From Streptomyces sp. CB02400 (GTDB lineage Bacteria; Actinomycetota; Actinomycetes; Streptomycetales; Streptomycetaceae): DNA of 64,000 bases. Shown piece by piece: positions 1 to 8,768 of the stretch. The DNA is taken from positions 310,001 to 374,000 of the forward strand of contig NZ_LIWB01000001.1 of NCBI RefSeq assembly GCF_001905725.1, read 5' to 3'. The position numbers and the translations under genes were made by a program. The stretch's first letter is position 1. Every line of letters begins with the position of its first letter. Under the pieces are notes generated by a model. That model was not told where the DNA came from, made no database searches, and saw only the letters and a program-made list of their open reading frames with translations.

Positions 1-1157
1 GGGAGCGGGCCGAAGCCGTTGAAGCCCTCGGTCATGTAGCTGGCGGCGTACGCGCCCGCCGACAGCACCCAGACCGGGTCGCCCGACGCGACCGCCCTCG
101 GCACCCGCACCCGGCGGTGCTCGTGGGCGTAGGCGTCGTCACTGTCGCAGGTGGGACCCGCGACCACGACCGGCACCAGGTCCGCGTCGGCCCCGTCCGG
201 GTGGGACGGGTGGGACGGGAAGACGAGCGGGTACCGCACCTGGTCCATCTCGTACAGGCCGTTGAACTTCCCGCAGCTCAGGTACAGCCAGTGCTCCCGT
301 TCCCCGTCCGGCCCGCGGCGGGACGTCAGCCGGGAGACATGGGCCCGGACCGCTCCGTGGTCGGCCACCAGATGGCGTCCCGGCTCGATGACGAAGGCCA
401 GGGGGCGGGGGGAGAGGGACGTCAGCCGCTCCATGCCCTCGCGGAGCACGGCGAGGATCTTGTCCAGCGGGGGGTCGAGCCGTTCACCCCGGCGGTCGGC
501 GTAGCCGAGCGCCGGCAGACCGCCGCCGAGGTTGACGTGGTCCGGCACGATCCCGCGGCCGTGCAGCGCCGCGAGCACCTCGGCGAGGGCCGCGAACGCC
601 TGCTGCCACGCCTCGGCGGTCATCTGCTGCGACCCGACGTGCACCGAGAGACCGGCGGGGACCAGACCCGCGTCCCGCGCCGCCGCCAGCACCCGTACGG
701 CGTCGTCCGCCGAGCACCCGAACTTCCGGCTCAGCCCCCACAGCGCACCCTCACCGCTGGTCGCCAGCCGGCAGAACACCCGGGCACCCGGCGCGTGTTC
801 GGCCAGTGCCGCCACGTCCTCCACGCTGTCCGTGGCGAAGTCCCGCACACCGAGCCGGTACGCCCGAGCGATGTCCCGGTCGGACTTGACGGTGTTGCCG
901 TAGTGGACCCGGTGCGCGGGCACGCCCGTCGCCAGCGCCCGGACGATCTCCCGGGGGCTCGCCGCGTCGAAACCGGCGCCCCGGCCGGCCAGACAGGCCA
1001 GGACCTCCTCCACGGGACACGCCTTCATCGCGAACCGCACGTCCACGCCGGGCAGTTCCGCGGTCAGCGCGCCGTACCGGGCGGCGATCCCGCCCAGGTC
1101 GTAGACGAGCGCGTCCTCGGTGGCGGCCGCGAGGGCGGCACGCAGGGCCGCGGTCAC
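1..1157 (-). CDS. Type III PLP-dependent decarboxylase, ornithine/diaminopimelate decarboxylase-like (3' end cut by window)
   Basis: This is a fold-type III (alanine-racemase-type barrel) PLP enzyme expected to decarboxylate a basic or modified amino acid. The GTG start overlaps the stop of the upstream gene (GTGA), so it is translationally coupled. Visible motifs are FAMKACP with the PLP lysine at about residue 45, HVGSQ, DLGGGLP, EPGRHL, CGKFNGLYEM and GPTCDSDD, the last being the specificity/active-site motif of ornithine- and lysine-type decarboxylases. The final visible residues (ASYMTEGFNGFGPL) match the usual C-terminus, so only a few residues lie outside the window. It is the last gene of a three-gene operon with a PhyH dioxygenase and a DUF6271 protein, which suggests a hydroxylated or otherwise altered amino acid as substrate. 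The family is clear; the substrate is not known. Confidence 0.9.
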   Translation of the reverse strand, partial: MTAALRAALAAATEDALVYDLGGIAARYGALTAELPGVDVRFAMKACPVEEVLACLAGRGAGFDAASPREIVRALATGVPAHRVHYGNTVKSDRDIARAYRLGVRDFATDSVEDVAALAEHAPGARVFCRLATSGEGALWGLSRKFGCSADDAVRVLAAARDAGLVPAGLSVHVGSQQMTAEAWQQAFAALAEVLAALHGRGIVPDHVNLGGGLPALGYADRRGERLDPPLDKILAVLREGMERLTSLSPRPLAFVIEPGRHLVADHGAVRAHVSRLTSRRGPDGEREHWLYLSCGKFNGLYEMDQVRYPLVFPSHPSHPDGADADLVPVVVAGPTCDSDDAYAHEHRRVRVPRAVASGDPVWVLSAGAYAASYMTEGFNGFGPL

Positions 1158-2470
1158 CGGAGCGCGCCCCGGCTCGCGTGCACGAGGGCCTCCCAGGCGC
1201 CGATCAGCACCACGAAGTCCTCGGTGTCCAGCGCGGCCTCGTCCAGCAGCCGCTCCCGGTCGGCCGTCATGCCGCGCGCGAACTCGGCGTACTTCCCGCC
1301 CAGTCGCCCGTACGCCGCCGCGACCGTGTCCAGCCGCCGCTCGTTCTCCGTACGGTCCAGCCGCACGCTCTCGGTGAGGAACGCGGCGAACGGCGCCGGG
1401 TCGAGCCGCCCGCCGTCGTCCAGCAGCGCGTCGCCCGCTTCGGCCATCCGCTCGTAGACGTGGTGCAGGTACAGCATGGACAGCAGGAACTTCACGAACC
1501 GTGTCTGGTACGCCAGGAAGCCGGCGTGGGTGCGGCGCTCCCCGGTGTAGTAGTTCTCGATGTGCCGGTTGTGCAGGACACCGGGCAGCGCGGCGTCGTA
1601 CACGGCGTGGATGAGGAAGTAGTCACTGCCGATGGTCGCGGTGGCCGGCGGCAGCGGCAGCCGCTCGTACACGTCCCGGTCGAAGGCGATGTTGGACATG
1701 TCGACGCGCATCGGGTCGACCAGCGTCAGCGTCGAGTGGTCGCCCGTGAAGGGCAGCATCCCGGCGCCCTTGAAGGACTCCTCGGCCAGCTCCCGCTTCT
1801 GCTCGGCGGACCAGTGGCCGGGCGCCCACAGGCCGACGACCTCGTCGTACACCTCCTTGTCGAGCTCCCGTATCCCGCCGATGTCGACGGAGAGCTCCCC
1901 GATGAAGGAGGCGCCCACCATGGAGACGGGCCGGTCGGCGAGCGCGGGGTCGAGCGTCACCTCCGACACGCCGGCGAAGGCGTCACGGGCGCGCTTGCCC
2001 AGGGAGGTCAGCTCGTGGTGGATCGGATGGACGGGCTCGCCGTCGAAGACCTGGTAACTGCAGTCGGAGTCGCGCCGGTGCAGCGAACGGCAGCCCAGCG
2101 CCGCCGCGACCAGGAACGCCCGGTTGGTGCAGGCGCCGTACGAGAGCGCGTCCGGGAGCATGAGGCCGAGGATCCGCTCCGGCTCCGGGAGCGCGGCCCG
2201 GTCGATGGCGCCCCGCAGGAAGTCCCGCTGGGCGGACTCGTCGAGGTGGTGCACGACGACGCCCGCGGTCCCGGGGAGCGCGGCGACCGTACGGGCATGG
2301 GCTTCGCGGGTCTGTCCGTCGGAGGAGTCGAGGATCAGCAGGTGCACCTCGACGTCGAAGTTCCGGGCGGCGTACGAGGCTTCCCCGCCGATGGCGGTGA
2401 TGGTCGCGGAGCACTCCCGGTCGGTGGGGAGGCTCAGGCATATCCGGTGCATGTCGGCTTCCTCGCTCAT
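1154..2470 (-). CDS. DUF6271-type protein with glycosyltransferase-like features
   Basis: This 438-aa protein resembles the actinobacterial DUF6271 family, which has no established function. The ATG at 2470 overlaps the upstream stop (ATGA) and the gene overlaps the next start (GTGA), so all three genes of the operon are coupled. An open frame extends upstream of 2470 but runs into the preceding gene. Two features suggest a GT-A-type fold: an N-terminal strand/turn segment (CLSLPTDREC, then VEVHLLILDSSD) and an RRDSDCSYQ segment near residue 140, placed like a DxD metal/nucleotide-sugar motif. The glycosyltransferase reading is inference from these short motifs only. No signal peptide is visible, so it is probably cytoplasmic. 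Confidence 0.7.
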   Translation of the reverse strand: MSEEADMHRICLSLPTDRECSATITAIGGEASYAARNFDVEVHLLILDSSDGQTREAHARTVAALPGTAGVVVHHLDESAQRDFLRGAIDRAALPEPERILGLMLPDALSYGACTNRAFLVAAALGCRSLHRRDSDCSYQVFDGEPVHPIHHELTSLGKRARDAFAGVSEVTLDPALADRPVSMVGASFIGELSVDIGGIRELDKEVYDEVVGLWAPGHWSAEQKRELAEESFKGAGMLPFTGDHSTLTLVDPMRVDMSNIAFDRDVYERLPLPPATATIGSDYFLIHAVYDAALPGVLHNRHIENYYTGERRTHAGFLAYQTRFVKFLLSMLYLHHVYERMAEAGDALLDDGGRLDPAPFAAFLTESVRLDRTENERRLDTVAAAYGRLGGKYAEFARGMTADRERLLDEAALDTEDFVVLIGAWEALVHASRGALR

Positions 2471-3492
2471 CGCGTCGACTCGTGCCAGGAGTCCAGCCCC
2501 AGCAACTTCCGTCCCAGGACGTTGAGTTCGGCGGGCCCGTAGCGCAGGGACTCGTGCTTCACGGCGTCGCCGAGCAGGGTCGCGTTCCACTCCGGGGTGC
2601 TGAGCGTGCGCCAGGACTCCACCCGTGAGCGGCGCAGCTCCTCGTGCTCCTCCAGGGCGGGCATCATCGACAGGTACTGCACCGCGCGCACCCCGTCGGC
2701 CGAGGTGTTGGGCGCCACGCCGTGCGCCAGCATCCCGTTGAAGATCAGCAGATCACCGGCCTTGAGCTGGGGCCGTACGACGGGGAATTCGGTGCGGTCG
2801 GCGCCCGGACGGATCGGGTCCCGGTCGGCGGGCTGTGCGACCTTCCACTCCTCGAACCGGCGGAAGAGCTCCGGGGAGCACTGGAAGCCGCCCTGGTCCG
2901 GTTCCGTGTCGGTGAGCGCGATGATGCCCTGCACCCGCTGCGGCGGCACGCTCGCCGTGGTGTCCACGTCCCAGTGCAGCTCGATGTCGAACCCCTCGTC
3001 CGTGGGGTCGATGAGGGAACGCGAACGGTTCCGCACATTGGGCGGGTTGAGGTTGAGCCGGTCCAGGGTGACCCACAGCTCCTCGCAGTCCCACACGTCC
3101 ACGAACGCGTCGTACACCCGCCGCGCCTGCCGGCTGTCCCAGATGAGCTGGTGCTGGTACGCCTCGACGAAGCCGTAGACGAACAGGTCACGGTCGAGGT
3201 CAGAGCGGAAGGCGCGCTCCTGGTACCAGGTCTCGGGGCGCTGCGGGTCGAGGCCCTGGAACTCCCAGGCGAACTCCAGCAGCAGCTTGGCGGCGTCGGG
3301 GGAGATCGCCTCCGGCACCACCACGTGACCGTGGTTCTGCCAGGACGCGAACTGTTCCTCCGAGAGCACCCGCAGCGGCAGGTCCTTGGTCAGGTGCCGC
3401 AGCTGCGTCCCGGCGAGGTAGGTCTCGCCGTCGGCGCTGAAGTAGGGGCGCCCGGAGGGGGCTCGGTGTAAGAAACGGTGGTGCGTCGTCAT
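2467..3492 (-). CDS. Phytanoyl-CoA dioxygenase (PhyH)-family oxygenase
   Basis: This 341-aa protein is a likely non-haem Fe(II)/2-oxoglutarate hydroxylase of the PhyH family. The iron triad is visible as HWDVD (about residue 175) and a distal AHGVAPN, followed by an arginine (RAVQYLS) suited to binding the 2-oxoglutarate carboxylate. CGGAG about 9 bases upstream of the ATG supports the start. It is the first gene of a minus-strand operon with the DUF6271 protein and the ODC-like decarboxylase, which suggests hydroxylation of an amino acid or amine rather than a fatty acyl-CoA. No carrier-protein or CoA-binding gene lies nearby. The substrate is unknown. Confidence 0.88.
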   Translation of the reverse strand: MTTHHRFLHRAPSGRPYFSADGETYLAGTQLRHLTKDLPLRVLSEEQFASWQNHGHVVVPEAISPDAAKLLLEFAWEFQGLDPQRPETWYQERAFRSDLDRDLFVYGFVEAYQHQLIWDSRQARRVYDAFVDVWDCEELWVTLDRLNLNPPNVRNRSRSLIDPTDEGFDIELHWDVDTTASVPPQRVQGIIALTDTEPDQGGFQCSPELFRRFEEWKVAQPADRDPIRPGADRTEFPVVRPQLKAGDLLIFNGMLAHGVAPNTSADGVRAVQYLSMMPALEEHEELRRSRVESWRTLSTPEWNATLLGDAVKHESLRYGPAELNVLGRKLLGLDSWHESTR

Positions 3493-3581
3493 GCGGTACT
3501 CCGGAGATCGGGATCACTCACGGCATGCGGACAGAAGGGGAGAAGGAAGGGAAGAGGGGTTCGGTGGTCGGTCGGCCGTCG

Positions 3582-5105
3582 CTACGACGGCCCGGTGCGG
3601 CCCATGAGGACCTCGGCCGCGGCGATGCCCGACACGCGCGTCGCGCCGTGCGTCGCCAGGTACACCGCCCCGGGACGCTCACCCGCGGGAACGCCCATCT
3701 CGACGACGAGGGCGTCGGGCCGTCGGCGTACCAGGCCGGCGAGCGCGCGGGTCATCCAGCCGTAGCGGGCGGCGTCCCGGACGACCACGACCAGCGGCCG
3801 GCCGGCCGCCGGCCGCAGGGCCAGCCGGTCCAGCACCTCGTCGCCACCCTGGAGCTGGTCCTCGCCGAGCCGGACGGACGTGGTGCCCGGGCACAGCGCC
3901 CTCAGCGGTTCCGCCACGCCCCACGGGGTTCCGGGGTCGATGGCGGGGGTGGTGGCGGGGGAGAGCTCCACCACGTGGGGGATGCCCACGAGCGGGAACC
4001 CGGTGCCGCGGTCGGGCTTGTGATGGATGCGGACGGCCCGCCGGGCCGCCGCCAGCCCGATGCCGGGGGTGCCGGTGGAGACGAAGGCGCCGCGCCGCAG
4101 CGCGCCCGTCCACTCGGCGAACTCCCGGACCCGGCCCGCCGCCTCGGCGAGCCGCCGCTCCGGCAGCCGGCCGTCCAGTACGGCGTTCACCAGGGCGTCG
4201 GCCAGCCGCGTGGTGGTCTCCTCGGCGGCGGTCCCGCCGCCGACGCAGACCGCGTCCGCGCCGGCGGCGACGGCCCGGACGGCGGCGCCCGGCACGCCGT
4301 AGCGGTCGGCCACGGCGCCCATCTCGACGGCGTCGGTCACGACCAGCCCGGTGAAGCCGAGTTCGCCGCGCAGCAGGTCGCCGACGACGGGGCGGCTCAG
4401 GGTCGCCGGCCACCGGTCGTCGTAGGCGGGCACGAGCAGATGCGCGGTCATCACGGCCCGCACGCCCGCGTCCATCGCGGCGATGAACGGCGGCAGCGCG
4501 GTCAGCGCGAGGGTCCCGGCGTCGGCCGAGACCTGCGGCAGCCCGAGATGGGAGTCGACCACGGTGTCGCCGTGGCCCGGGAAGTGCTTGGCGCACGCGG
4601 CGACCCCCGCCGACTGCAGCCCCCGCACCCACGCGGCGGCGTGCCGGGAGACGACATCGGGGCGCGCCCCGAAGGAACGCACCCCGATGACCGGATTCAG
4701 CGGATTGGTGTTCACGTCGGCGCTCGGCGCGTAGTTCAGGGTGATGCCGAGGCCGTTCAGTTCCCGGCCGACGTCCCGGGCCACCTGCTCGGTGACATCG
4801 ATGTCGTCGAGTGTGCCGAGCGCCAGGTTGCCCGGCCGGGACGCCCCGGTGCGGGCTTCGAGCCGGGTGACGTCGCCCGCCTCCTCGTCGACGGCGACGA
4901 CGAGGCCGGGGTTCTCGGCGTACAGGGCGGTGGTGAGCCCCGCCACCTGCTCGGGGCCGTGGATGTTCCGGCCGAACAGGACGACCGAGGCGAGCCCCTC
5001 GGAGATCCGGCGGCGCACCCAGTCCGGCACCGTCGTCCCCTCGAAGCCCGGCTGGAGCACGGAGTGCGCCCACCGCAGCAGTCGCGGGTGGCTGCTCTCG
5101 GTCAT
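3582..5105 (-). CDS. Glycoside hydrolase family 3 enzyme, beta-N-acetylglucosaminidase (NagZ/DasD-like), copy 1
   Basis: This 507-aa two-domain GH3 enzyme has a barrel at about residues 10-330 and a C-terminal alpha/beta domain. It carries KHFPGHGDT..DSH, the flexible Asp/His loop that supplies the acid/base in N-acetylglucosaminidases of this family, and VVTDAVEMGAV with the aspartate nucleophile. There is no signal peptide, so it should act in the cytoplasm on imported GlcNAc-containing oligosaccharides. Some GH3 enzymes with this loop are phosphorylases, so phosphorolysis is an alternative to hydrolysis. It is closely similar along its whole length to the gene at 9605-11095. It has its own promoter with two dre-like sites upstream (5162-5208), consistent with control by the neighbouring DasR-like repressor. 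Confidence 0.9.
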   Translation of the reverse strand: MTESSHPRLLRWAHSVLQPGFEGTTVPDWVRRRISEGLASVVLFGRNIHGPEQVAGLTTALYAENPGLVVAVDEEAGDVTRLEARTGASRPGNLALGTLDDIDVTEQVARDVGRELNGLGITLNYAPSADVNTNPLNPVIGVRSFGARPDVVSRHAAAWVRGLQSAGVAACAKHFPGHGDTVVDSHLGLPQVSADAGTLALTALPPFIAAMDAGVRAVMTAHLLVPAYDDRWPATLSRPVVGDLLRGELGFTGLVVTDAVEMGAVADRYGVPGAAVRAVAAGADAVCVGGGTAAEETTTRLADALVNAVLDGRLPERRLAEAAGRVREFAEWTGALRRGAFVSTGTPGIGLAAARRAVRIHHKPDRGTGFPLVGIPHVVELSPATTPAIDPGTPWGVAEPLRALCPGTTSVRLGEDQLQGGDEVLDRLALRPAAGRPLVVVVRDAARYGWMTRALAGLVRRRPDALVVEMGVPAGERPGAVYLATHGATRVSGIAAAEVLMGRTGPS

Positions 5106-5161
5106 GCGGGCCTCCGTGCAAGGTTGTGCACGCGGCGGTTGCGGGAGGAACGCGCCACGAC

Positions 5162-5208
5162 TGGTTCAGACCATTGGGATATTGGACTGGACCATTGGGC
5201 CCTGTCAA
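5162..5208 (-). promoter_or_regulatory. Predicted promoter with two dre-like operators for the GH3 gene
   Basis: Read on the minus strand there is a TTGACA -35 box (5208-5203), an 18-bp spacer and a CAATAT -10-like box (5184-5179). Two imperfect 12-bp palindromes resembling the DasR site TGGTCTAGACCA overlap or abut it: TGGTTCAGACCA at 5162-5173 and TGGACTGGACCA at 5183-5194. Their position over the promoter fits repression. The binding protein is inferred from the adjacent DasR-like gene. Confidence 0.6.
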
Positions 5209-5276
5209 GGAATGCCCTTTCGGTGCGGCGGCCGAACACCCTTGGGAACAGGCCGTGTTGGAAATGAACCGCCCGG

Positions 5277-6041
5277 TCAGGGCCCCGGGCGCGTCAGCGT
5301 CGCCGTGAACTTGTAGCGCGAGCCCCGGTACACCGAGCGGACCCACTCGACCGGCGTTCCCGTCTCGTCCCGCGAGTGGCGGGACAGCAGCAGCATCGGC
5401 AGGCCCACGTCCGTGGCGAGCAGCCCCGCCTCCCGCGGTGTCGCCGGGGAGGTCTCGATGGTCTCGTCGGCCTCCGCCGGCCGTACCCCGTACACCTCGG
5501 CGAGGGTGGTGTAGAGCGAGGTGTAGCGGGACAGGTTGCGGCGCAGACGGGGGAAGCGCCGGTCGGACAGATGGGTCGCCTCGATCGCCATGGGCTCCCC
5601 GCCGGCCAGCCGCAGCCGCTCGATGCGCAGCACCCTGTCCCCCGGATCCACCTCCAGCAGGGCCGCCAGCTCCGCGTCGGCGGCGATGTACCCGATGTCC
5701 AGCACCTGCGAGGTGGGGCTGAGCCCCTGCGCCCGCATGTCCTCGGTGTACGAGGTGAGCTGGAGCGTCCGGTAGACCTTCGGGCGGGCGACGAACGTGC
5801 CCTTGCCCTGGATCCGGTCGAGCCGGCCCTCGCTGACCAGCTCCAGCAGGGCCTTGCGGATCGTGGTGCGGGAGGTGCGGAACTCGACGGCGAGCAGGCG
5901 CTCGGCCGGCATCGGGGCGCCCGGGGCGCGCTCGTCGGTCATCTGCAGTAACCGCTGCTTGATGCGGTAGTACTTCGGTACGCGCCCGATACGGCCCGGC
6001 GCCCCCGTATCGGCCTGGGCGCTGCTGACGTCCGTGCTCAT
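5277..6041 (-). CDS. GntR/HutC-family transcriptional regulator, DasR-like
   Basis: This 254-aa regulator has an N-terminal winged helix (about residues 20-90, with [20 protein letters not shown] and IQGKGTFVA) and a C-terminal UTRA effector domain (about 105-250). It resembles the Streptomyces GlcNAc-phosphate sensor DasR along its length, for example in [15 protein letters not shown] and [11 protein letters not shown]. Given its own ABC system and two GH3 genes beside it, it is more likely a local paralogue than the global regulator. It probably represses the divergent binding-protein operon and the GH3 gene behind it until a GlcNAc- or chitobiose-derived effector binds. Dre-like sites lie in both control regions. 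There are 171 bases between its stop and the GH3 start. Confidence 0.88.
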   Translation of the reverse strand: MSTDVSSAQADTGAPGRIGRVPKYYRIKQRLLQMTDERAPGAPMPAERLLAVEFRTSRTTIRKALLELVSEGRLDRIQGKGTFVARPKVYRTLQLTSYTEDMRAQGLSPTSQVLDIGYIAADAELAALLEVDPGDRVLRIERLRLAGGEPMAIEATHLSDRRFPRLRRNLSRYTSLYTTLAEVYGVRPAEADETIETSPATPREAGLLATDVGLPMLLLSRHSRDETGTPVEWVRSVYRGSRYKFTATLTRPGP

Positions 6042-6165
6042 GACCTGCCTTCCGGCTGCGGTGTCCGGCGCGCGGACGGCAGGTGCCGGCCGCGGTGCAC
6101 GTCGGCGGACGGCCGGGTTCGGCGCCGCACGCTCGGCGACCCCGTTATAACCGTGCGTTCTCGCT

Positions 6166-6311
6166 TTGGTCTAGTCCAAGCTTCAACCCGTCCCTCTTTG
6201 GGTGGAGTTCTGCGCCCCGCCAGGGGTGTCGAAGCCGTTATCCAGGCGTGAGTTCACGACCCTTGACAGAGCCATAGGTCTAGGCCAAGCTCCCCTTGCT
6301 GGTCTAAACCA
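6166..6311 (+). promoter_or_regulatory. Operator cluster (three dre-like sites) and promoter of the sugar ABC operon
   Basis: The 371-bp divergent region between the GntR gene and the binding-protein gene carries three related palindromes: TGGTCTAGTCCA at 6167-6178, AGGTCTAGGCCA at 6276-6287 and TGGTCTAAACCA at 6300-6311. All approximate the DasR consensus TGGTCTAGACCA. A good -35 (TTGACA, 6263-6268) precedes the second site, which then falls between -35 and -10. The arrangement predicts repression of the transporter operon; the upstream site may serve autoregulation. No gene is visible elsewhere in this interval. Confidence 0.65.
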
Positions 6312-6412
6312 TTTAGAGGAAGCCGGGTCCCAGCCCGCCGAGCTGTTGCGCCACTGTGGGGGTCACCGCCGAGGGCGTGGGTGAGTAAGGCATTCCTGAG
6401 GAGGGGTGGCGC

Positions 6413-7693
6413 GTGAAGCGCAAGCTGATAGCCGCGATCGGGGTCGCGGGCATGCTGTTCTCCGTCGCGGCGTGCGGTGGCGATGACGGCGGTAGCGACG
6501 ACAAGAAGGCCGGCGCTGACGGTTACGCGGGCGAGACGCTCACCGTGTGGGTGATGGACGGCTCCTCGCCCGACGACTGGCAGGCGGACCTCGCCAAGGA
6601 ATTCGAGGCGAAGACCAAGGCCAAGGTCAAGTTCGAGAACCAGCAGTGGAACGGCATCCAGCAGAAGCTGACCACCGCCCTGTCCGAGGAGAACCCGCCG
6701 GACGTCTTCGAGATCGGCAACACCCAGACCCCGGCCTACGCCAAGACCGGCGGCCTCGCCGACCTGGGCGACCTCAAGTCCGAGATCGGCGCCGACTGGT
6801 CCGAGTCCCTCAACAAGTCGTCCGTCTTCGAGGGCAAGCAGTACGCCGCGCCGTGGTTCGTCGTCAACCGCGTCGTCGTCTACAACAAGAAGGTCTGGGC
6901 GGACGCGGGGCTGAAGGACACCCCGAAGACCCGCGACGAGTTCTACGACGCCCTCAAGACGATCGGTGAGAAGACCGACGCCGAGCCGATCTACCTGCCG
7001 GGCCAGAACTGGTACCACTTCGTCGGCCTGGTGATCGGCGAGGGCGGCGAGCTGGTCAAGAAGGACGGCGACAAGTACGTCTCCAACCTCGACGACCCGA
7101 AGGTCGCCGCCGCCACGGAGACCTACAAGAAGTTCCAGGCCCTGTCCAGGGCGCCCAAGGACAAGGACGAGGCCACCCCGCAGCAGGGCGAGGTCTTCGC
7201 CAAGGGCAAGACCGGCGCGTTCATCGGCATGGGCTGGGAGGGCGCCAGCGCGATCAAGGCCAACCCGAAGATCGAGCAGGACCTCGGCTACTTCACCATC
7301 CCCGGCGCCACGGCCGACAAGCCCGAGGGCGTCTTCCTCGGCGGCTCCAACCTCGCCGTCGCCGCGGGCAGCAAGAAGCAGGAACTCGCCAAGGAGTTCC
7401 TGAAGATCGCCCTCTCCGACAAGTTCGAGGGCGCGCTCGCCAAGGCCAACGGCGTCATCCCCAACAAGGAGTCGCTGCTGGGCAACCTCGAGGGCAACGC
7501 CCCCGCCGAGGCCGCCGCGCCGGCCGCCGCCGTCGGTGGCACCACGCCGCTGATCCCCGAGTGGGCCGCCGTCGAGAACGACCCCAACCCGATCAAGACG
7601 TACCTGACCGCCGTCCTGAACGGAAAGTCCCCGGCCGAGGCCGCCAAGCAGGTCGAGGGCGAGTTCAACAAGCGCCTGGCGCAGCAGCAGTAG
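6413..7693 (+). CDS. Sugar ABC transporter substrate-binding lipoprotein (amino-sugar type)
   Basis: This 426-aa extracytoplasmic solute-binding protein belongs to the family-1 (MalE/DasA-like) group. The GTG start follows a strong GAGGAGGGG ribosome site. The N-terminus is a lipoprotein signal (MKRK, hydrophobic core, SVAAC) with lipidated Cys at residue 21, followed by a Gly/Asp/Lys linker. Family features such as LTVWVMDGS, FENQQWNGIQQKL and PPDVFEIGNTQT are visible. It should capture an oligosaccharide at the membrane surface and deliver it to the two permeases downstream. No ATPase gene is present; Streptomyces sugar importers of this type commonly share the MsiK ATPase encoded elsewhere. 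The GH3 enzymes and DasR-like regulator make GlcNAc or chitobiose the best substrate guess. Confidence 0.9.
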   Translation: MKRKLIAAIGVAGMLFSVAACGGDDGGSDDKKAGADGYAGETLTVWVMDGSSPDDWQADLAKEFEAKTKAKVKFENQQWNGIQQKLTTALSEENPPDVFEIGNTQTPAYAKTGGLADLGDLKSEIGADWSESLNKSSVFEGKQYAAPWFVVNRVVVYNKKVWADAGLKDTPKTRDEFYDALKTIGEKTDAEPIYLPGQNWYHFVGLVIGEGGELVKKDGDKYVSNLDDPKVAAATETYKKFQALSRAPKDKDEATPQQGEVFAKGKTGAFIGMGWEGASAIKANPKIEQDLGYFTIPGATADKPEGVFLGGSNLAVAAGSKKQELAKEFLKIALSDKFEGALAKANGVIPNKESLLGNLEGNAPAEAAAPAAAVGGTTPLIPEWAAVENDPNPIKTYLTAVLNGKSPAEAAKQVEGEFNKRLAQQQ

Positions 7694-7781
7694 GCGCGCG
7701 AGCGCACGGATGGGGGCGGGGGCCGGCCACTCGCCGGCCCCCGCCCCGGCGTCGAGTACGTCGAGAAGAGAGATCGCGAGC

Positions 7782-8768
7782 ATGACCGTGCAGACCGAAC
7801 GGCCGCCCTCCGGCCCGGCGGACGTCCGCAAGGCGGACGACACAGGGCCCGGCAGGCAGAAACCGAGAGCCGCGTCGCGCGCCGGCGCGCTCGCCCCGTA
7901 CCTGTTGCTGCTGCCCGCCGTCGCGGCCACCGTGCTGCTGCTCGGCTGGCCGCTGCTGAAGGACCTGCTGCTGTCCTTCCAGAACCTCAACATGGCGCAG
8001 CTGATCCAGCACGTCACCGAGTGGAACGGCGTCGACAACTACAAGGAGGTCCTCACCGGCGAGGACTTCTGGCGGGTCACCCTCCGTTCGATCCTGTTCA
8101 CGGCGGCCAACGTTGTCCTGATCATGATCCTGGGCACGCTGACCGGCCTGCTGCTCGCCCGCCTCGGCAAGCGGATGCGGTTCACCCTGCTGCTCGGCCT
8201 GGTGCTCGCCTGGGCGATGCCCGTCGTGGCCGCCACCACCGTCTACCAGTGGCTGTTCGCCCAGCGCTTCGGCGTCGTCAACTGGGTCCTGGACAAGCTC
8301 GGCTGGCACTCCATGGCCGACTACAGCTGGACCAGCAGCCAGATGTCGACGTTCTTCGTCGTCACCCTGCTGATCGTGTGGATGTCCATCCCGTTCGTCG
8401 CGATCAACCTCTACGCGGCGACCACCACCATCCCGAAGGAGCTCTACGAGGCCGCGTCCCTCGACGGCGCCGGCGCCTGGCGGAGCTTCACCACGGTCAC
8501 CATGCCGTTCCTGCGGCCGTTCCTCTACGCCACGACGTTCCTGGAGATCATCTGGGTCTTCAAGGCGTTCGTCCAGGTCTTCACCTTCAACGGCGGCGGC
8601 CCCGACCGGCTCACCGAGATCCTGCCCGTCTACGCCTACGTCGAGGGCGTCGGCAACCAGCACTACGGCATGGGCGCGGCGATCGCCGTCCTGACCATCC
8701 TGATCCTGCTCGGCCTGACCGCCTACTACCTCAGGATCGTGCTCAAGCAAGAGGAGGACGAGCTGTGA
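7782..8768 (+). CDS. Sugar ABC transporter permease (MalF/DasB-like)
   Basis: This 328-aa inner-membrane permease has about six transmembrane helices; the first begins near residue 35 (APYLLLLPAVAATVLLLGWP). The EAA loop is visible as YEAASLDGAGAWRSFTTVTMP, the contact site for the ATPase. The ATG at 7782 was chosen over an in-frame ATG 24 codons upstream because it follows a purine-rich GAAGAGAGA site and the upstream stretch looks like intergenic sequence. It lies 88 bp after the binding protein and overlaps the next permease by 4 bp (GTGA), so the two permeases are coupled. Confidence 0.92.
   Translation: MTVQTERPPSGPADVRKADDTGPGRQKPRAASRAGALAPYLLLLPAVAATVLLLGWPLLKDLLLSFQNLNMAQLIQHVTEWNGVDNYKEVLTGEDFWRVTLRSILFTAANVVLIMILGTLTGLLLARLGKRMRFTLLLGLVLAWAMPVVAATTVYQWLFAQRFGVVNWVLDKLGWHSMADYSWTSSQMSTFFVVTLLIVWMSIPFVAINLYAATTTIPKELYEAASLDGAGAWRSFTTVTMPFLRPFLYATTFLEIIWVFKAFVQVFTFNGGGPDRLTEILPVYAYVEGVGNQHYGMGAAIAVLTILILLGLTAYYLRIVLKQEEDEL

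Noticed and set aside
117..2542. Long plus-strand open frames over the first 2.5 kb
   Set aside because: They are opposite the decarboxylase and DUF6271 genes, which carry PLP motifs and coupled starts on the minus strand.
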